A stretch of 64,000 bases of DNA. It comes from JAIQFL01 sp035295745. Lineage in GTDB: Bacteria > Acidobacteriota > Terriglobia > Bryobacterales > Bryobacteraceae. The notes under the pieces were generated by a model, which saw only the letters and a program-made list of their open reading frames with translations, was not told the origin of the DNA and did not search any database. The number at the start of each line of letters is the position of its first letter. Positions within the stretch are counted from its first letter, which is position 1. Below, piece after piece: positions 40,023 through 49,080 of this stretch. The position numbers and the translations under genes are program-made. Location of the stretch: positions 267,892 to 331,891 of the forward strand of contig DATGIL010000015.1 of the NCBI GenBank assembly GCA_035295745.1. Reading direction: 5' to 3'.

Positions 40023-40837
40023 GCGCGCGGCGACAATTGGTAGTGAACGCAGACGATTTCGGGTTCACGCCCGACGTGAACGAAGGAATCGTCGAGGGAT
40101 ATCGCCGCGGCATCCTCACCGCGGCCACCCTGATGGCCAATGGCGACGCCTTCGAGGATGCCGTGCGGCGGGCGAAGGACGCGCCTGCGCTGGATATCGG
40201 ATGCCACCTGGTGCTCATCGGCGGCCACTCCCTCACTAACGGGAAAGCTCTGCCGCGGAGCGTTCCGCAACTGCTCTCTGCGCTGGCCCGCCGCGAGATC
40301 CGAGTGGAACAGGAGCTGTCTGCGCAGATCCGGCATATCGTGAGTGCGGGTCTTCGTCCGACGCACCTCGATACCCACAAGCACACCCATCTCGCGCCTC
40401 CGGTTTTGGACGCAGTGGCACGCCTGTCGCAGGAGTTCGGGATTCGTTGGGTGCGACGTCCCTTTGATTTTCCGATGACCAATTCGCATGGCACGGCGCC
40501 TCGTCTGAAACGCCTGATCAGCAGTGCCCTGAGGGTGCAGCGCGGCCGGTTCCATCGCGTCTTGCAGGCGCACGGATGCCGTACCACCGACCACTTCGCT
40601 GGATTTCAGATTACCGGACGCTTCCGCACCGCGCAGCTCGTGGCGCTGCTGGCGGAACTACCCGAGGGAAGCACGGAGTTCATGTGCCATCCCGGCAAAT
40701 GCGGCGCGGCCTTGCGCCGCGCTTCGACGCGTTTGAAAGAGAGTCGTGAGGCCGAACTGGAAGCGCTGATCGCTCCCGAGGTACGCGATGCCATGGAACG
40801 CCACGGGATCCAGCTCTTGAGCTATCGAGACCTTTGA
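40019..40837 (+). CDS. YdjC/ChbG-family carbohydrate deacetylase (HpnK-like)
   Basis: The 272-residue protein has the YdjC metal-site motifs: LVVNADDFGFT at the N-terminus and THLDTHKHTHL in the middle, with FMCHPGKCG near the C-terminus. Relatives remove acetyl groups from chito-oligosaccharides (ChbG) or from hopanoid side chains (HpnK); its place behind an Mla-type lipid transporter favours a lipid or hopanoid substrate, but this is inference. The TTG start at 40019 overlaps the mlaD stop (TTGA) and keeps the family N-terminus; there is no strong ribosome site. Confidence 0.88.
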   Translation: MSARRQLVVNADDFGFTPDVNEGIVEGYRRGILTAATLMANGDAFEDAVRRAKDAPALDIGCHLVLIGGHSLTNGKALPRSVPQLLSALARREIRVEQELSAQIRHIVSAGLRPTHLDTHKHTHLAPPVLDAVARLSQEFGIRWVRRPFDFPMTNSHGTAPRLKRLISSALRVQRGRFHRVLQAHGCRTTDHFAGFQITGRFRTAQLVALLAELPEGSTEFMCHPGKCGAALRRASTRLKESREAELEALIAPEVRDAMERHGIQLLSYRDL

Positions 40838-40846
40838 GACAGGCCT

Positions 40847-41737
40847 TCAGCCCTTCAGCTCGCGGAATGCTTCCTCGATCTCTTTCTTTGCTTCGGGCGA
40901 GGGCACGGTCAACGGCAATCGCGGCGGACCTCCGTAATAGCCATTCAGATCCATCGCGTATTTCAGCCCGGGAACCCCGTACTTCGTAGTGACCAGGGCG
41001 GCGGCACGCCCTATGCGATTCTGCCAATCCATGCCCGCAGCCTCTTCCCGCGTGCGATAGGCTTCCCAAATCGCAATCACTGAATAGGGAGCCGCGTTGG
41101 CATACGCCAGGATCGCTCCGCACGCACCCATCAGCAGCGAGGGCCACAGAGTCGGCGCGGAACCCACCATCACCTGAAAGCCGGGCCGCACTTCGCGGAT
41201 CATCTGCATCACCTTCTCCAGATTGCCCGAGCTTTCTTTGATCGCAATCACGTTCGGATGTTCCGACAGCGCGACCACCGCTTCCACCGGGATATCCACT
41301 CCGGTCGCCTGCGGCCAGTTGTAGATGACGAGCGGAACGCGTGTCTGATCGGCGACTGCGCGGTAATAGAGCATCTGCGCGTCGGCGCGATTCACCAGGT
41401 TCTTGTAGTAATGTGGCGTGCGCACCATCGCGGCTTTGTATCCCATCTCCGCGGCCTGATTCGTGAGGCATACAGTCTCGCGCACGCTCTCCATACCCGT
41501 CCCGGCGATGAGCAATTTGTCGGACGCAGCATGGCGCGCCACCTGCTCCCACAAGTTGATCTTCTCATCGGCAGTGAGCATGACGCTCTCGCCCGTGGAG
41601 CCCATCACCACGTATCCGGAGAGCGTCGTCCGGTTCCACTTCTCCACGTTGTGCTGCACCTTGGAATGGTAGATATTGCCGTTGTGATCGAAAGGGGTCG
41701 TGATCGGCGGAAAAATGCCTTGCAGTTTCAAGCTCAT
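40847..41737 (-). CDS. DapA-family (DHDPS/NAL superfamily) aldolase
   Basis: The 296-residue TIM-barrel enzyme has the GSTGES pyruvate-binding motif (46-51), catalytic Tyr139 (VIYNWP) and Schiff-base Lys167 (AIKESSGN). Members condense pyruvate with aldehydes or run the reverse reaction. Dihydrodipicolinate synthase, 4-hydroxy-2-oxoglutarate aldolase and sugar-acid aldolases all look alike at this level, so the substrate is left open. It converges on the deacetylase gene 9 bases away and is not in an obvious lysine operon. Confidence 0.9.
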   Translation of the reverse strand: MSLKLQGIFPPITTPFDHNGNIYHSKVQHNVEKWNRTTLSGYVVMGSTGESVMLTADEKINLWEQVARHAASDKLLIAGTGMESVRETVCLTNQAAEMGYKAAMVRTPHYYKNLVNRADAQMLYYRAVADQTRVPLVIYNWPQATGVDIPVEAVVALSEHPNVIAIKESSGNLEKVMQMIREVRPGFQVMVGSAPTLWPSLLMGACGAILAYANAAPYSVIAIWEAYRTREEAAGMDWQNRIGRAAALVTTKYGVPGLKYAMDLNGYYGGPPRLPLTVPSPEAKKEIEEAFRELKG

Positions 41738-41892
41738 GATCAGTCCCTACATATAGCATGTGAGCTCAGGGACCATGGATCGGCGGCGCCATCTGATACC
41801 CAGTACTAACCAAGTCCCTGGAGTACCCCTGGTACTGCTGAAATCTCCATCAATAGCAAATAGAATCTGAATAGAAATAGGAGCCAAACCCA

Positions 41893-42024
41893 ATGGAATT
41901 CTTACTCGTTGTGATCCCTGGAGCGACTTTTGCCTTGACCATTTTCCTACGTCGAGAAGCCCGGCGTCGGCGAATGCTTCGATGCGAACGAAAAGCCAAG
42001 TTGCTCATCTTGGCACTTCGGTAA
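41893..42024 (+). CDS. 43-residue membrane miniprotein
   Basis: An ATG at 41893 opens a 43-codon frame ending in TAA at 42022-42024. An AGGAG ribosome site lies nine bases before it. The N-terminal half is one hydrophobic helix (MEFLLVVIPGATFALTIFLR). It is followed by a strongly basic segment (REARRRRMLRCERKAK) and a short hydrophobic tail. This looks like a single-pass inner-membrane miniprotein with a cytoplasmic positive face. I do not recognise it. It lies just upstream of the aldo/keto-reductase-like gene in a stretch whose codon use differs from the neighbours. Confidence 0.5.
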   Translation: MEFLLVVIPGATFALTIFLRREARRRRMLRCERKAKLLILALR

Positions 42025-42086
42025 TCTCAACCAAATGCCGGGTTCGGAGGGTCCCGGCAACAGAAAAGAGAGTAGACTGTTCGAAA

Positions 42087-43052
42087 ATGCCGTTCCGGAA
42101 GATCGAGATACCCGCCTTCGGACGAATGATGAGCAACATCATGGCCCATCCATCTTCATCCGATACGGAAACCAATGAACCTGCACTCGATGAGTACTTC
42201 CGCCTCGGCGGCAACTGCATTCATCTCCATGGTGAGGGTGGTGAGAGTCATACCCGCCGCAGCACTGGACAATGGCTGAAGCGGCGCGACCTACGCCCTC
42301 AGTTCTTTTTATGCACCCAAATCTGCCATGCCGGATGGGACGAGTCTGCCAACTGCCCGATTGACCGCTTCACCGCCCAAGCCGTCAACGAAGACGTCGA
42401 CGTTGATCTGGAATTGCTGGCGACTGGATTTCTGGATTTCGTATATCTCGATGACAACCCGCATGCTCCGTTTGAGCCCGTTGTTGACGCTATTGGGCGG
42501 CAGATCGCGCGCGGGCGGGTCCGGGCCTTTGGAGTCAGAAATTGGGACGTGAAACGGATCAATACAGCCCAGGCTTACCTGTCTCGTACATCCCAATCGG
42601 GCATGGCTGCGGTGGTCACAACGGAGTTGGCGTTGGCCACAGCGCTCGCTCCTCTTTGGCCTGGCTACGTTCCCTTCGATCGAACACTGCGGCAGGCCGT
42701 TGATGCTTCGGGTCTTACAGTTCTAGCGCACGCGGCCGACTTCAACTTGGGACAATGCCTCTTCAGCGACGTGGACGCTACCTCGAGTCTCCGGCAACAC
42801 TGGGTCCAGAGATGGGATCATCCGGCTAACGCAGCGTTGGTCCACCGAGTACAAAATATTGCATCGGCACACGCGTTAACCGCTCGAGCGGTGAACCTGG
42901 CGTGGCTGCTGAATCGGCCGTTTCCCTGCGTCGCTATTGTTCCGCTCCCCTCGTTGCTGACAACGCGCCGTTGTGAGTACGAGCGCGCTTCCCAGTTGAT
43001 CCTCGGAGAAGGTGATCAGGCCTACCTGAGCGGCGACCGCACGCCGACCTGA
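42087..43052 (+). CDS. Aldo/keto-reductase-like protein lacking the catalytic tetrad
   Basis: About 321 residues. The fold can be traced through motifs such as LDFVYLDDNPHAPFEPVVDA (a DLYQLH-D-like strand), GRVRAFGVRNWDVKRINTAQ (matching G-x-I-R-x-x-G-V-S-N-x) and LNRPFPCVAIVPLPS near the C-terminus. The residues that align with the family's Asp-Tyr-Lys-His tetrad appear replaced (NCIHLHGEGGES for the DTA...Y-G-x-SE region; TQICHAG where TK is expected). Oxidoreductase activity is therefore doubtful and a binding role is possible. ATG at 42087 is chosen as the likely start; the ribosome site is weak. Codon use is less GC-biased than neighbours. Confidence 0.65.
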   Translation: MPFRKIEIPAFGRMMSNIMAHPSSSDTETNEPALDEYFRLGGNCIHLHGEGGESHTRRSTGQWLKRRDLRPQFFLCTQICHAGWDESANCPIDRFTAQAVNEDVDVDLELLATGFLDFVYLDDNPHAPFEPVVDAIGRQIARGRVRAFGVRNWDVKRINTAQAYLSRTSQSGMAAVVTTELALATALAPLWPGYVPFDRTLRQAVDASGLTVLAHAADFNLGQCLFSDVDATSSLRQHWVQRWDHPANAALVHRVQNIASAHALTARAVNLAWLLNRPFPCVAIVPLPSLLTTRRCEYERASQLILGEGDQAYLSGDRTPT

Positions 43053-43056
43053 CAAC

Positions 43057-43112
43057 GTGGCGCAACCACTCCTGTTTGCCGTCTCGCCACTCGCGTCGAG
43101 ACTTCGCGGGTG
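43057..43112 (+). repeat. Two-hairpin intergenic repeat, copy F
   Basis: GTGGCGCAACCACTCCTG begins the copy. Hairpin 1 is imperfect; hairpin 2 has arms GTCTCG and CGAGAC, a variant of the same family. It lies just 3' of the aldo/keto-reductase-like gene; the remaining 220 bases to the pyruvate carboxylase gene hold nothing recognisable. Confidence 0.8.
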
Positions 43113-43331
43113 TGCACCAAGTCTGCCCGGACGAAAGGCGTTCGACGCGGGAGCGACACTCTCACCCTGCGCGGTTTTGCCTGGTGCATCGGGCGGCCCG
43201 ATTGCTGCCTAAAAACTTCCGTCAAGTACAACCTGTATAGTCTCCATCACTTCCATGGCTCTCCGGATGAAATCGGGTGAAATGGCCGGCTGTGGCACTC
43301 CATCCCGCCTTTGCTAACCTGAAAACATCCC

Positions 43332-46300
43332 GTGAAAAAACTTCTTGCCCTTAATCGCAGCGAAATCGCCATCCGCATCCTTCGTGCGGCAAACGAACTC
43401 GGACTGCGCACCGTCGCCATCTACTCGCAAGAGGACCGCCTCGCCTTGCATCGCTTCAAAGCCGATGAAGCCTACCTCATCGGCGAAGGCAAAGGCCCCG
43501 TCGAAGCCTACCTCGACGTCGAAGGCATCGTCGCCCTCGCGCGCGAAAAGGAAGTCGACGCCATCCATCCCGGGTATGGATTTCTCTCCGAGAATCCCGC
43601 GCTCCCGCGCGCCTGCGAACGTGCCGGTATCACCTTCATCGGCCCCCGCGCCGAACTCCTCGAACTGCTCGGCGATAAAACGGCCGCCCGCACCTTGGCC
43701 CAGAAGGCCGGCATTCGCATCGTGCCCGGAACCGAAGTTCCTGTCACCAACGCCAAACAAGCCGAGAAGATTGCCAGCCAGATTGGTTTTCCCCTGATCG
43801 TTAAGGCAGCCTTTGGCGGCGGTGGACGCGGCATGCGTGTTGTGGAAAAGCCCGCCGACTTCCCCGGCCGTCTGGCAGAAGCGCGACAGGAAGCCGCTGC
43901 CGCCTTCGGCAACGATGCGGTCTTCATCGAGCGCTACATAGCACGCGCACGCCACATCGAAGTTCAGATCCTCGCCGACCTCCACGGCAGTATCCTCCAC
44001 CTCTACGAGCGCGATTGTTCCGTCCAGCGTCGCCACCAGAAAGTCGTCGAGGTCGCACCCGCCGTAGCCCTCGATCCCAAAATCCGCGCCGAATTGGCGG
44101 ACGCCGCGGTCAGCCTCGCCAAAGCCGCCGGATACCAGAACGCGGGCACAGTTGAGTTTCTCGTGGACGCCGATTCAGGCGAGTGGTACTTCATCGAGGT
44201 CAATCCACGGATCCAGGTAGAACATACCGTCACCGAGATGGTGACCGGCATCGACCTGGTCCGTTGCCAGATTCAGGTGGCCCAGGGACTCGCGCTGCAC
44301 GGTCCCGAGATCAATCTCCCTCCGCAAGACCGGATTCCGCTGTATGGTTACGCGCTCCAGTGCCGCGTCACTACGGAAGATGCCGCCAACAACTTCGTTC
44401 CCGATTACGGACGCATCTCCACCTACCGTTCTCCCGCCGGCTTCGGCATCCGGCTTGACGGTGGCTCTGCATACGGCGGCGCGGTGATTACGCCCTACTA
44501 CGATTCCCTGCTGGTAAAAACCACCGCGTGGGGCCGCGAGTTCCGCCACGCCTGCCAACGCATGGACCGCGGTCTTCGTGAATTCCGCGTGCGCGGCGTC
44601 AAGACCAATATTCCGTTCCTCGAAAATGTGGTCAACCATGCCGACTTTCAGTCCGGCCGCGTGACTACTCGTTGGCTCGAAGAAACACCCGCGCTGTTCC
44701 GCTTCGTACCGCGCAAGGACCGCGCTACCAAGCTGCTGGGCTATCTCGCGGACGTTATCGTCAATGGCAATCCCGCCGTCGCCGGGAAGCCGGCGCCCAC
44801 CAGACTGCGCACGCCTCAGGTCCCCGCACACGATGCTTCGACTCCGCCCTCCGGCACCCGGCAGCTTTTGCAGCAGCTCGGCGCCGAAGGCCTCGCCAAA
44901 TGGGTGCGCAAGCAGAGCCGCCTCCTCCTCACCGACACCACCTTCCGCGACGCCCACCAGTCGCTGCTCGCTACCCGTGTGCGCACCTACGACATGCTCA
45001 CGATCGCGAACTTCGTGTCGCACCGCCTTCATAATCTGTTCAGCCTCGAGATGTGGGGCGGCGCCACCTTCGACGTGACCATGCGCTTTCTCTACGAGGA
45101 CCCGTTCGTGCGTCTGCGCCGCCTGCGCGAGGCAATCCCCAACATCTGTTTCCAGATGCTGCTGCGCGCCTCGAACGCAGTCGGATACACTGCCTACCCG
45201 GATAACGTAGTGGCCGAATTCATCTACGAAGCATCGGCCCAGGGCATCGACATCTTTCGCATCTTCGATTCGCTCAACTGGCTTCCCAATATGAAGGCAT
45301 CTATGGAAGCCGTTCGCAAGACCAAATCTGTATGCGAGGCCGCGATCTGTTACACCGGCGACATTCTCGACCCCAAGCGCGACAAGTATCCCCTTACCTA
45401 TTACGTCGCGATGGCTAAGGAACTTGAGAAGATGGGCGCGCACATGCTCGCCATCAAAGACATGGCAGGACTCTGCAAGCCTTACGCCGCGGAGAAATTG
45501 GTCAAGGCTCTACGCCAGGAACTCGGCATTCCCATCCACTTTCACACCCACGACACCAGCGGCATCAACGCCGCATCCGTGTTGAAGGCCGCCGACGCTG
45601 GGGTCGACATCGCCGATGGTGCGGTGGCGTCGATGAGCGGACAGACCAGCCAGCCGAACTTGAATTCCATGGTCGCCGCACTCGATCACACCAAGCGCGC
45701 CTCGTCGATCGATATCGACGCCCTCAACCTCTGTGCCGACTACTGGGAAACTGTGCGCGAATACTATGCTCCCTTCGACACCGGACCAAAGTCCGGCACC
45801 GCGGAAGTCTATATCCACGAGATGCCCGGCGGCCAGTACACCAATCTCAAAGAGCAGGCCGAGTCGATGGGATTGGGCGCCCGCTGGCACGAACTTGCCC
45901 GCACCTATGCTGACGTGAACATGGCATTCGGCGACATCGTGAAGGTGACGCCTTCCAGCAAAGTCGTCGGCGATATGGCCATTTTCCTGGTCAATCACAA
46001 CATGACCATGGAGCAGTTCTCCCGCCTCACACCCGACCACACCCTCACCCTGCCGACGTCCGTAATCGAGATGTTCATGGGCTCTCTCGGAGAACCCGAT
46101 GGCGGGTGGCCCAAGGAACTGCAGAGGATTATCCTGCGCGGCGCGAAACCGCAGGGCGGACGCCCTGGCGCGAATCTACCTAAGGTCGACCTGGAGCAGA
46201 CCGCCATTGCCGTCGAGAAGAAGATCGCCCGCCGCCCCTCCCATGACGAGGTTCTGAGCTACTTGATGTATCCCGATGTCTTCGTCAAATACGCGCGCGC

Positions 46301-46769
46301 CCGCCAGGCGTTTGGCGACGTCGAGGTATTGCCCACTCCGCAGTTCTACTACGGTATGGAGCGCGGCGACGACATCGCGGTAGAGTTGGAGCCCGGCAAA
46401 GCGCTCGTCATCAAGTTCCTCACCGTGGGCGAGGCCCATCCCGACGGTACCCGCACGGTGTTCTTCGAACTCAACGGGCAGCCCCGCGAAGTGACTATCC
46501 GCGACCGCAAACTGGAGGTCAAGGAGAAGGCGGTGCCGAAGGCGGACCCGGGCCAACCGGGTCAGATCGGCGCACCCATCCCCGGCGTGGTCTCGACGGT
46601 AGCGGTCGAGCTGAATCAGCAGATCAAGAAGGGCGATCGCCTGCTTGTGATGGAAGCCATGAAGATGCAGAGCACCGTATACGCGCCGCAGTCGGGCAAA
46701 GTCTCGCAGATGCTGGTGCACCCCGGCCAGCACGTGGAAGCCAAAGACTTGCTACTGGTGATTGAATAA
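43332..46769 (+). CDS. pyc: Pyruvate carboxylase
   Basis: The 1145-residue single-chain enzyme has an N-terminal biotin carboxylase domain (KLLALNRSEIAIRILRA, IHPGYGFLSEN, AFGGGGRGMR, FIEVNPRIQVEHTVTE), then a carboxyltransferase TIM barrel (LLTDTTFRDAHQSLLATR, EMWGGATFD) and a C-terminal biotinyl domain with Lys1111 in VMEAMKM. It makes oxaloacetate from pyruvate, bicarbonate and ATP, filling the citric acid cycle. The start is GTG at 43332. Size and domain order are as in other bacterial PYC. No linked operon partners. Confidence 0.97.
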   Translation: MKKLLALNRSEIAIRILRAANELGLRTVAIYSQEDRLALHRFKADEAYLIGEGKGPVEAYLDVEGIVALAREKEVDAIHPGYGFLSENPALPRACERAGITFIGPRAELLELLGDKTAARTLAQKAGIRIVPGTEVPVTNAKQAEKIASQIGFPLIVKAAFGGGGRGMRVVEKPADFPGRLAEARQEAAAAFGNDAVFIERYIARARHIEVQILADLHGSILHLYERDCSVQRRHQKVVEVAPAVALDPKIRAELADAAVSLAKAAGYQNAGTVEFLVDADSGEWYFIEVNPRIQVEHTVTEMVTGIDLVRCQIQVAQGLALHGPEINLPPQDRIPLYGYALQCRVTTEDAANNFVPDYGRISTYRSPAGFGIRLDGGSAYGGAVITPYYDSLLVKTTAWGREFRHACQRMDRGLREFRVRGVKTNIPFLENVVNHADFQSGRVTTRWLEETPALFRFVPRKDRATKLLGYLADVIVNGNPAVAGKPAPTRLRTPQVPAHDASTPPSGTRQLLQQLGAEGLAKWVRKQSRLLLTDTTFRDAHQSLLATRVRTYDMLTIANFVSHRLHNLFSLEMWGGATFDVTMRFLYEDPFVRLRRLREAIPNICFQMLLRASNAVGYTAYPDNVVAEFIYEASAQGIDIFRIFDSLNWLPNMKASMEAVRKTKSVCEAAICYTGDILDPKRDKYPLTYYVAMAKELEKMGAHMLAIKDMAGLCKPYAAEKLVKALRQELGIPIHFHTHDTSGINAASVLKAADAGVDIADGAVASMSGQTSQPNLNSMVAALDHTKRASSIDIDALNLCADYWETVREYYAPFDTGPKSGTAEVYIHEMPGGQYTNLKEQAESMGLGARWHELARTYADVNMAFGDIVKVTPSSKVVGDMAIFLVNHNMTMEQFSRLTPDHTLTLPTSVIEMFMGSLGEPDGGWPKELQRIILRGAKPQGGRPGANLPKVDLEQTAIAVEKKIARRPSHDEVLSYLMYPDVFVKYARARQAFGDVEVLPTPQFYYGMERGDDIAVELEPGKALVIKFLTVGEAHPDGTRTVFFELNGQPREVTIRDRKLEVKEKAVPKADPGQPGQIGAPIPGVVSTVAVELNQQIKKGDRLLVMEAMKMQSTVYAPQSGKVSQMLVHPGQHVEAKDLLLVIE

Positions 46770-46824
46770 ACGGAGGTCACCGAGTTCTTTGACTGTCGGA
46801 ATAAGGTGTGGGCAAAATGGAGCC

Positions 46825-47120
46825 ATGGACAGGGAGCACGTTATCGCCATCCTTCGCCGGCACGAACCGCAATTAAAGGCGGCCGGCGTCGTGCATCTCT
46901 CCCTATTTGGTTCGACGGCACGCGGCGACCGCCGCGCCGATTCTGACATCGATCTTCTTGCCGTCTTTACCGATCGCAACGTATATCGTTGCTGGATATC
47001 GCCGGTGTTCAGGTGGAGCTATCCACGCTGCTCGGACAAGAGGTGGATTTAGTCGAGGAAGGCACGCTCAAACCGCGGGTCCAGAAGAGTGTTGAAGGCG
47101 AGATTGTCCGTGCCTTCTAA
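46825..47120 (+). pseudogene. mntA: MntA-type nucleotidyltransferase antitoxin, frameshifted
   Basis: From the ATG at 46825 the frame encodes a minimal nucleotidyltransferase with GSTARGDRRADSDID, which fits the GS-x10-D-x-D motif of MntA antitoxins. At about 46981-46988 the family-like sequence jumps by one missing base. The continuing frame gives SLLDIAGVQVELSTLLGQE and ends EGEIVRAF-stop at 47118-47120, as expected for the family C-terminus. The uninterrupted frame instead stops at 47052 with an unrelated tail. The antitoxin is therefore probably inactivated, unless the shift is a sequencing error or is programmed. It overlaps the hepT start. Confidence 0.75.
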
Positions 47121-47466
47121 GGATCCTGTTCGGCGATTCGAGGACATTCTGCGGAACCTTTCCCTGATCGAACAGTTCACCACTGGCATGACATCGAGTG
47201 TCTTCATAGAGGATCCGAAAACGACCAACGCGGTTGAGTGCTGTTTGGAGCGAATTAGCGAAGCGGCCAAAAAGTTGGCTGCCGATGCCGAGTTACTCTG
47301 CCCCGAGATTCCGTGGGTCAAGGTCCGAGCTCTTGGCAATCTCTTGCGCCATGAATATGACAACGTCGACGCCGTTCGTATCTGGCTGATGATCGAAGAC
47401 GACCTTCCCCCGCTCAAACTGGCAGTTCAAAGAGCCTTGTCCGAGTACCAACACCCTGATTCATGA
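47110..47466 (+). CDS. hepT: HepT-family toxin (HEPN ribonuclease, DUF86)
   Basis: The 118-residue protein is a DUF86/HepT HEPN-fold protein: RRFEDILRNLSLIEQF at the N-terminus, NAVECCLERISEAAKKL, and the HEPN active-site region IPWVKVRALGNLLRHEYDNV (core RALGNLLRHEYD), with the Arg...His-x-Tyr catalytic residues. HepT toxins are RNases neutralised by MntA-type nucleotidyltransferases, which AMPylate the toxin. The GTG at 47110 overlaps the end of the antitoxin gene, the standard arrangement. The adjacent antitoxin is frameshifted here, so the toxin is expected to be weak, silenced, or controlled elsewhere. Confidence 0.85.
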   Translation: MPSKDPVRRFEDILRNLSLIEQFTTGMTSSVFIEDPKTTNAVECCLERISEAAKKLAADAELLCPEIPWVKVRALGNLLRHEYDNVDAVRIWLMIEDDLPPLKLAVQRALSEYQHPDS

Positions 47467-47523
47467 CGCAATGCCCCGAATCACGCCGCCTTTCGTGTCA
47501 CAATTTCGTATCACAATAATGGC

Positions 47524-48372
47524 ATGACCAGACCCGCGAAGGCCGCCGGCACTGTCCTCTTCCTCTGCCTTCTCATTCCGCACCTATCCGATGGACAGCC
47601 CGCAAGGCGACTGCGTCTTCTCGCCTGGGGCGACACCCTGACCGCGTACCAGCACGACTCCATCTCGCACGCCTTCGCCACCATCGATCGCCTCGGCCGT
47701 GAGACCGGTGCGTTCGACACATTCATCCGCACCGACTCGCAGTGGATCACTAAGCAGCCCGTCCCCGCACCGGCCCGCAATGCCCGCAATCTTGACTACT
47801 TCGACGCCATCTTCTTCATGGGCACCGGCGACAATCTCAATCCACAACAGAAGAAGGACCTGATGTCGTTCATTCACGACGAAGGCAAAGGCTTCATCGG
47901 CGCGCATACCGGCGACGACGCCTTCTTCGAGTGGCCGGAGTTCGGCGACATGATCGGCGGGTACTTCGACGATCACCCTTGGGGCGTGTTCGACGCACCC
48001 GTCATCGTCGAAGAGCCAAACTTCCCCGCCATGAAACCTTTCCCCGCCCGCTTCACCATCAACGACGAAATCTACCAGCACAAAAACTTCGTGCGCGAAA
48101 GAGTCCGCGTCCTTGCGCGTCTCGACGCCGATAAGATAGATCTCACCAACCCCAAGGTCCATCGCACAGACCGCGATTTCCCTGTGGCTTGGGCCAAGAT
48201 GTACGGAAAAGGCCGCGTTTTCTACTCTACCTTCGGACATGCGGCCGAGACCTGGGACAACCCGCAAGTGCAGAAGATGTACATGGCTGCGATTCGGTGG
48301 GCGATGCGGTTGGAAGGAGAAGACATAACCCCAGGACCTGCGAAGGCCCGCGATTCGGCCGCACACCCGTAA
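47524..48372 (+). CDS. Exported ThuA-domain protein
   Basis: The 282-residue protein has a signal peptide (AAGTVLFLCLLIPHLSDG). It then has the ThuA (glutamine-amidotransferase-like) fold: ARNLDYFDAIFFMGTGDN, DEGKGFIGAHTGDDAFFEWPEF split around GAHTGDD, and near the end VAWAKMYGKGRVFYSTFGH. ThuA proteins are linked to trehalose/sugar catabolism and are frequent in Acidobacteriota and Planctomycetes, often beside Gfo/Idh/MocA genes. Here it stands alone. The next gene converges 25 bases away. Confidence 0.9.
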   Translation: MTRPAKAAGTVLFLCLLIPHLSDGQPARRLRLLAWGDTLTAYQHDSISHAFATIDRLGRETGAFDTFIRTDSQWITKQPVPAPARNARNLDYFDAIFFMGTGDNLNPQQKKDLMSFIHDEGKGFIGAHTGDDAFFEWPEFGDMIGGYFDDHPWGVFDAPVIVEEPNFPAMKPFPARFTINDEIYQHKNFVRERVRVLARLDADKIDLTNPKVHRTDRDFPVAWAKMYGKGRVFYSTFGHAAETWDNPQVQKMYMAAIRWAMRLEGEDITPGPAKARDSAAHP

Positions 48373-48397
48373 TCGCGGGGCCAATAGCAACTGGATC

Positions 48398-48928
48398 CTA
48401 CATCTTGTGATTGGCGTCCAGCGCAGCAAGCACTTCTTCGCTGTGATGCGTTGGATTCACACCCGTCCAAACTTTGACGATCTTCCCCGAAGGATCGATC
48501 AGGAACGTATTGCGCGATGCAACGCCGCGGGTCCCCAACGATCCATATTCATCCACAACTTTCTTGTCCGTGTCCGCCAGCAGCTTGAACGTCAGGCTCT
48601 CCTTGGCACAGAACTCTTTGTGGCTGTCCGTCGTGTCCACACTCACACCGACGATGACCGCGTTGTGCTGCTGGTACTTCGCAAGGTCCTGCTGGAAATT
48701 GTGGGCTTCAATCGTGCAGCCCTGGGTCATATCCTTGGGATAAAAATACAGTACAGTCCACTTGCCATGAAAGCTCTTCAGGCTGGTAGGCGTTCCATCC
48801 TGCGACGGTAACGTGAAATCGGGCGCCTGCTGTCCCACCGCGGGCACCTCTGCCGCGCGAGCGAGGCGCGTCAAACCGAGCGGAAACAAGAGTAACGCGA
48901 ATGCCGTTGCGATACGGATCTGTTTCAT
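48398..48928 (-). CDS. Exported peroxiredoxin (PrxQ/BCP-like)
   Basis: The 176-residue protein has a signal peptide (ATAFALLLFPLGLTRLARA) followed by a thioredoxin-fold peroxiredoxin: APDFTLPSQDG, KWTVLYFYPKDMTQGCTIEA with the peroxidatic Cys in QGCT, and NTFLIDPSGKIVKVW. It reduces hydroperoxides, here in the periplasm. The usual PrxQ resolving Cys five residues after the first is absent; a Cys in HKEFCAKE could substitute. The cytoplasmic relative is at 61168-61620. Confidence 0.9.
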   Translation of the reverse strand: MKQIRIATAFALLLFPLGLTRLARAAEVPAVGQQAPDFTLPSQDGTPTSLKSFHGKWTVLYFYPKDMTQGCTIEAHNFQQDLAKYQQHNAVIVGVSVDTTDSHKEFCAKESLTFKLLADTDKKVVDEYGSLGTRGVASRNTFLIDPSGKIVKVWTGVNPTHHSEEVLAALDANHKM

Positions 48929-48977
48929 TCGTTAATCGGACCTCCATTGTCCTAATCACGAAGATACCACTGCAGCC

Positions 48978-49032
48978 GTGGCGCACTGACTCATCTCTGC
49001 CGTCTTGCCACTTCTGTCGAGACTTTTCGAGC
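48978..49032 (+). repeat. Two-hairpin intergenic repeat, copy G
   Basis: A diverged copy starting GTGGCGCACTGACTC. Hairpin 1 is imperfect; hairpin 2 arms are GTCTTG and CGAGAC, which still pair through a T-G wobble. It is located 5' of the peroxiredoxin gene and 3' of the CxxCH-protein gene. Confidence 0.75.
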
Positions 49033-49080
49033 CTCTGCCACGGCTGGCCCACGAAATGGTTCCATTCCAGCCTTTGCGCC

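Noticed and set aside
44175..45443. 422-codon antisense frame in pyruvate carboxylase
   Set aside because: Opposite a clearly conserved enzyme; no ribosome site or motifs.
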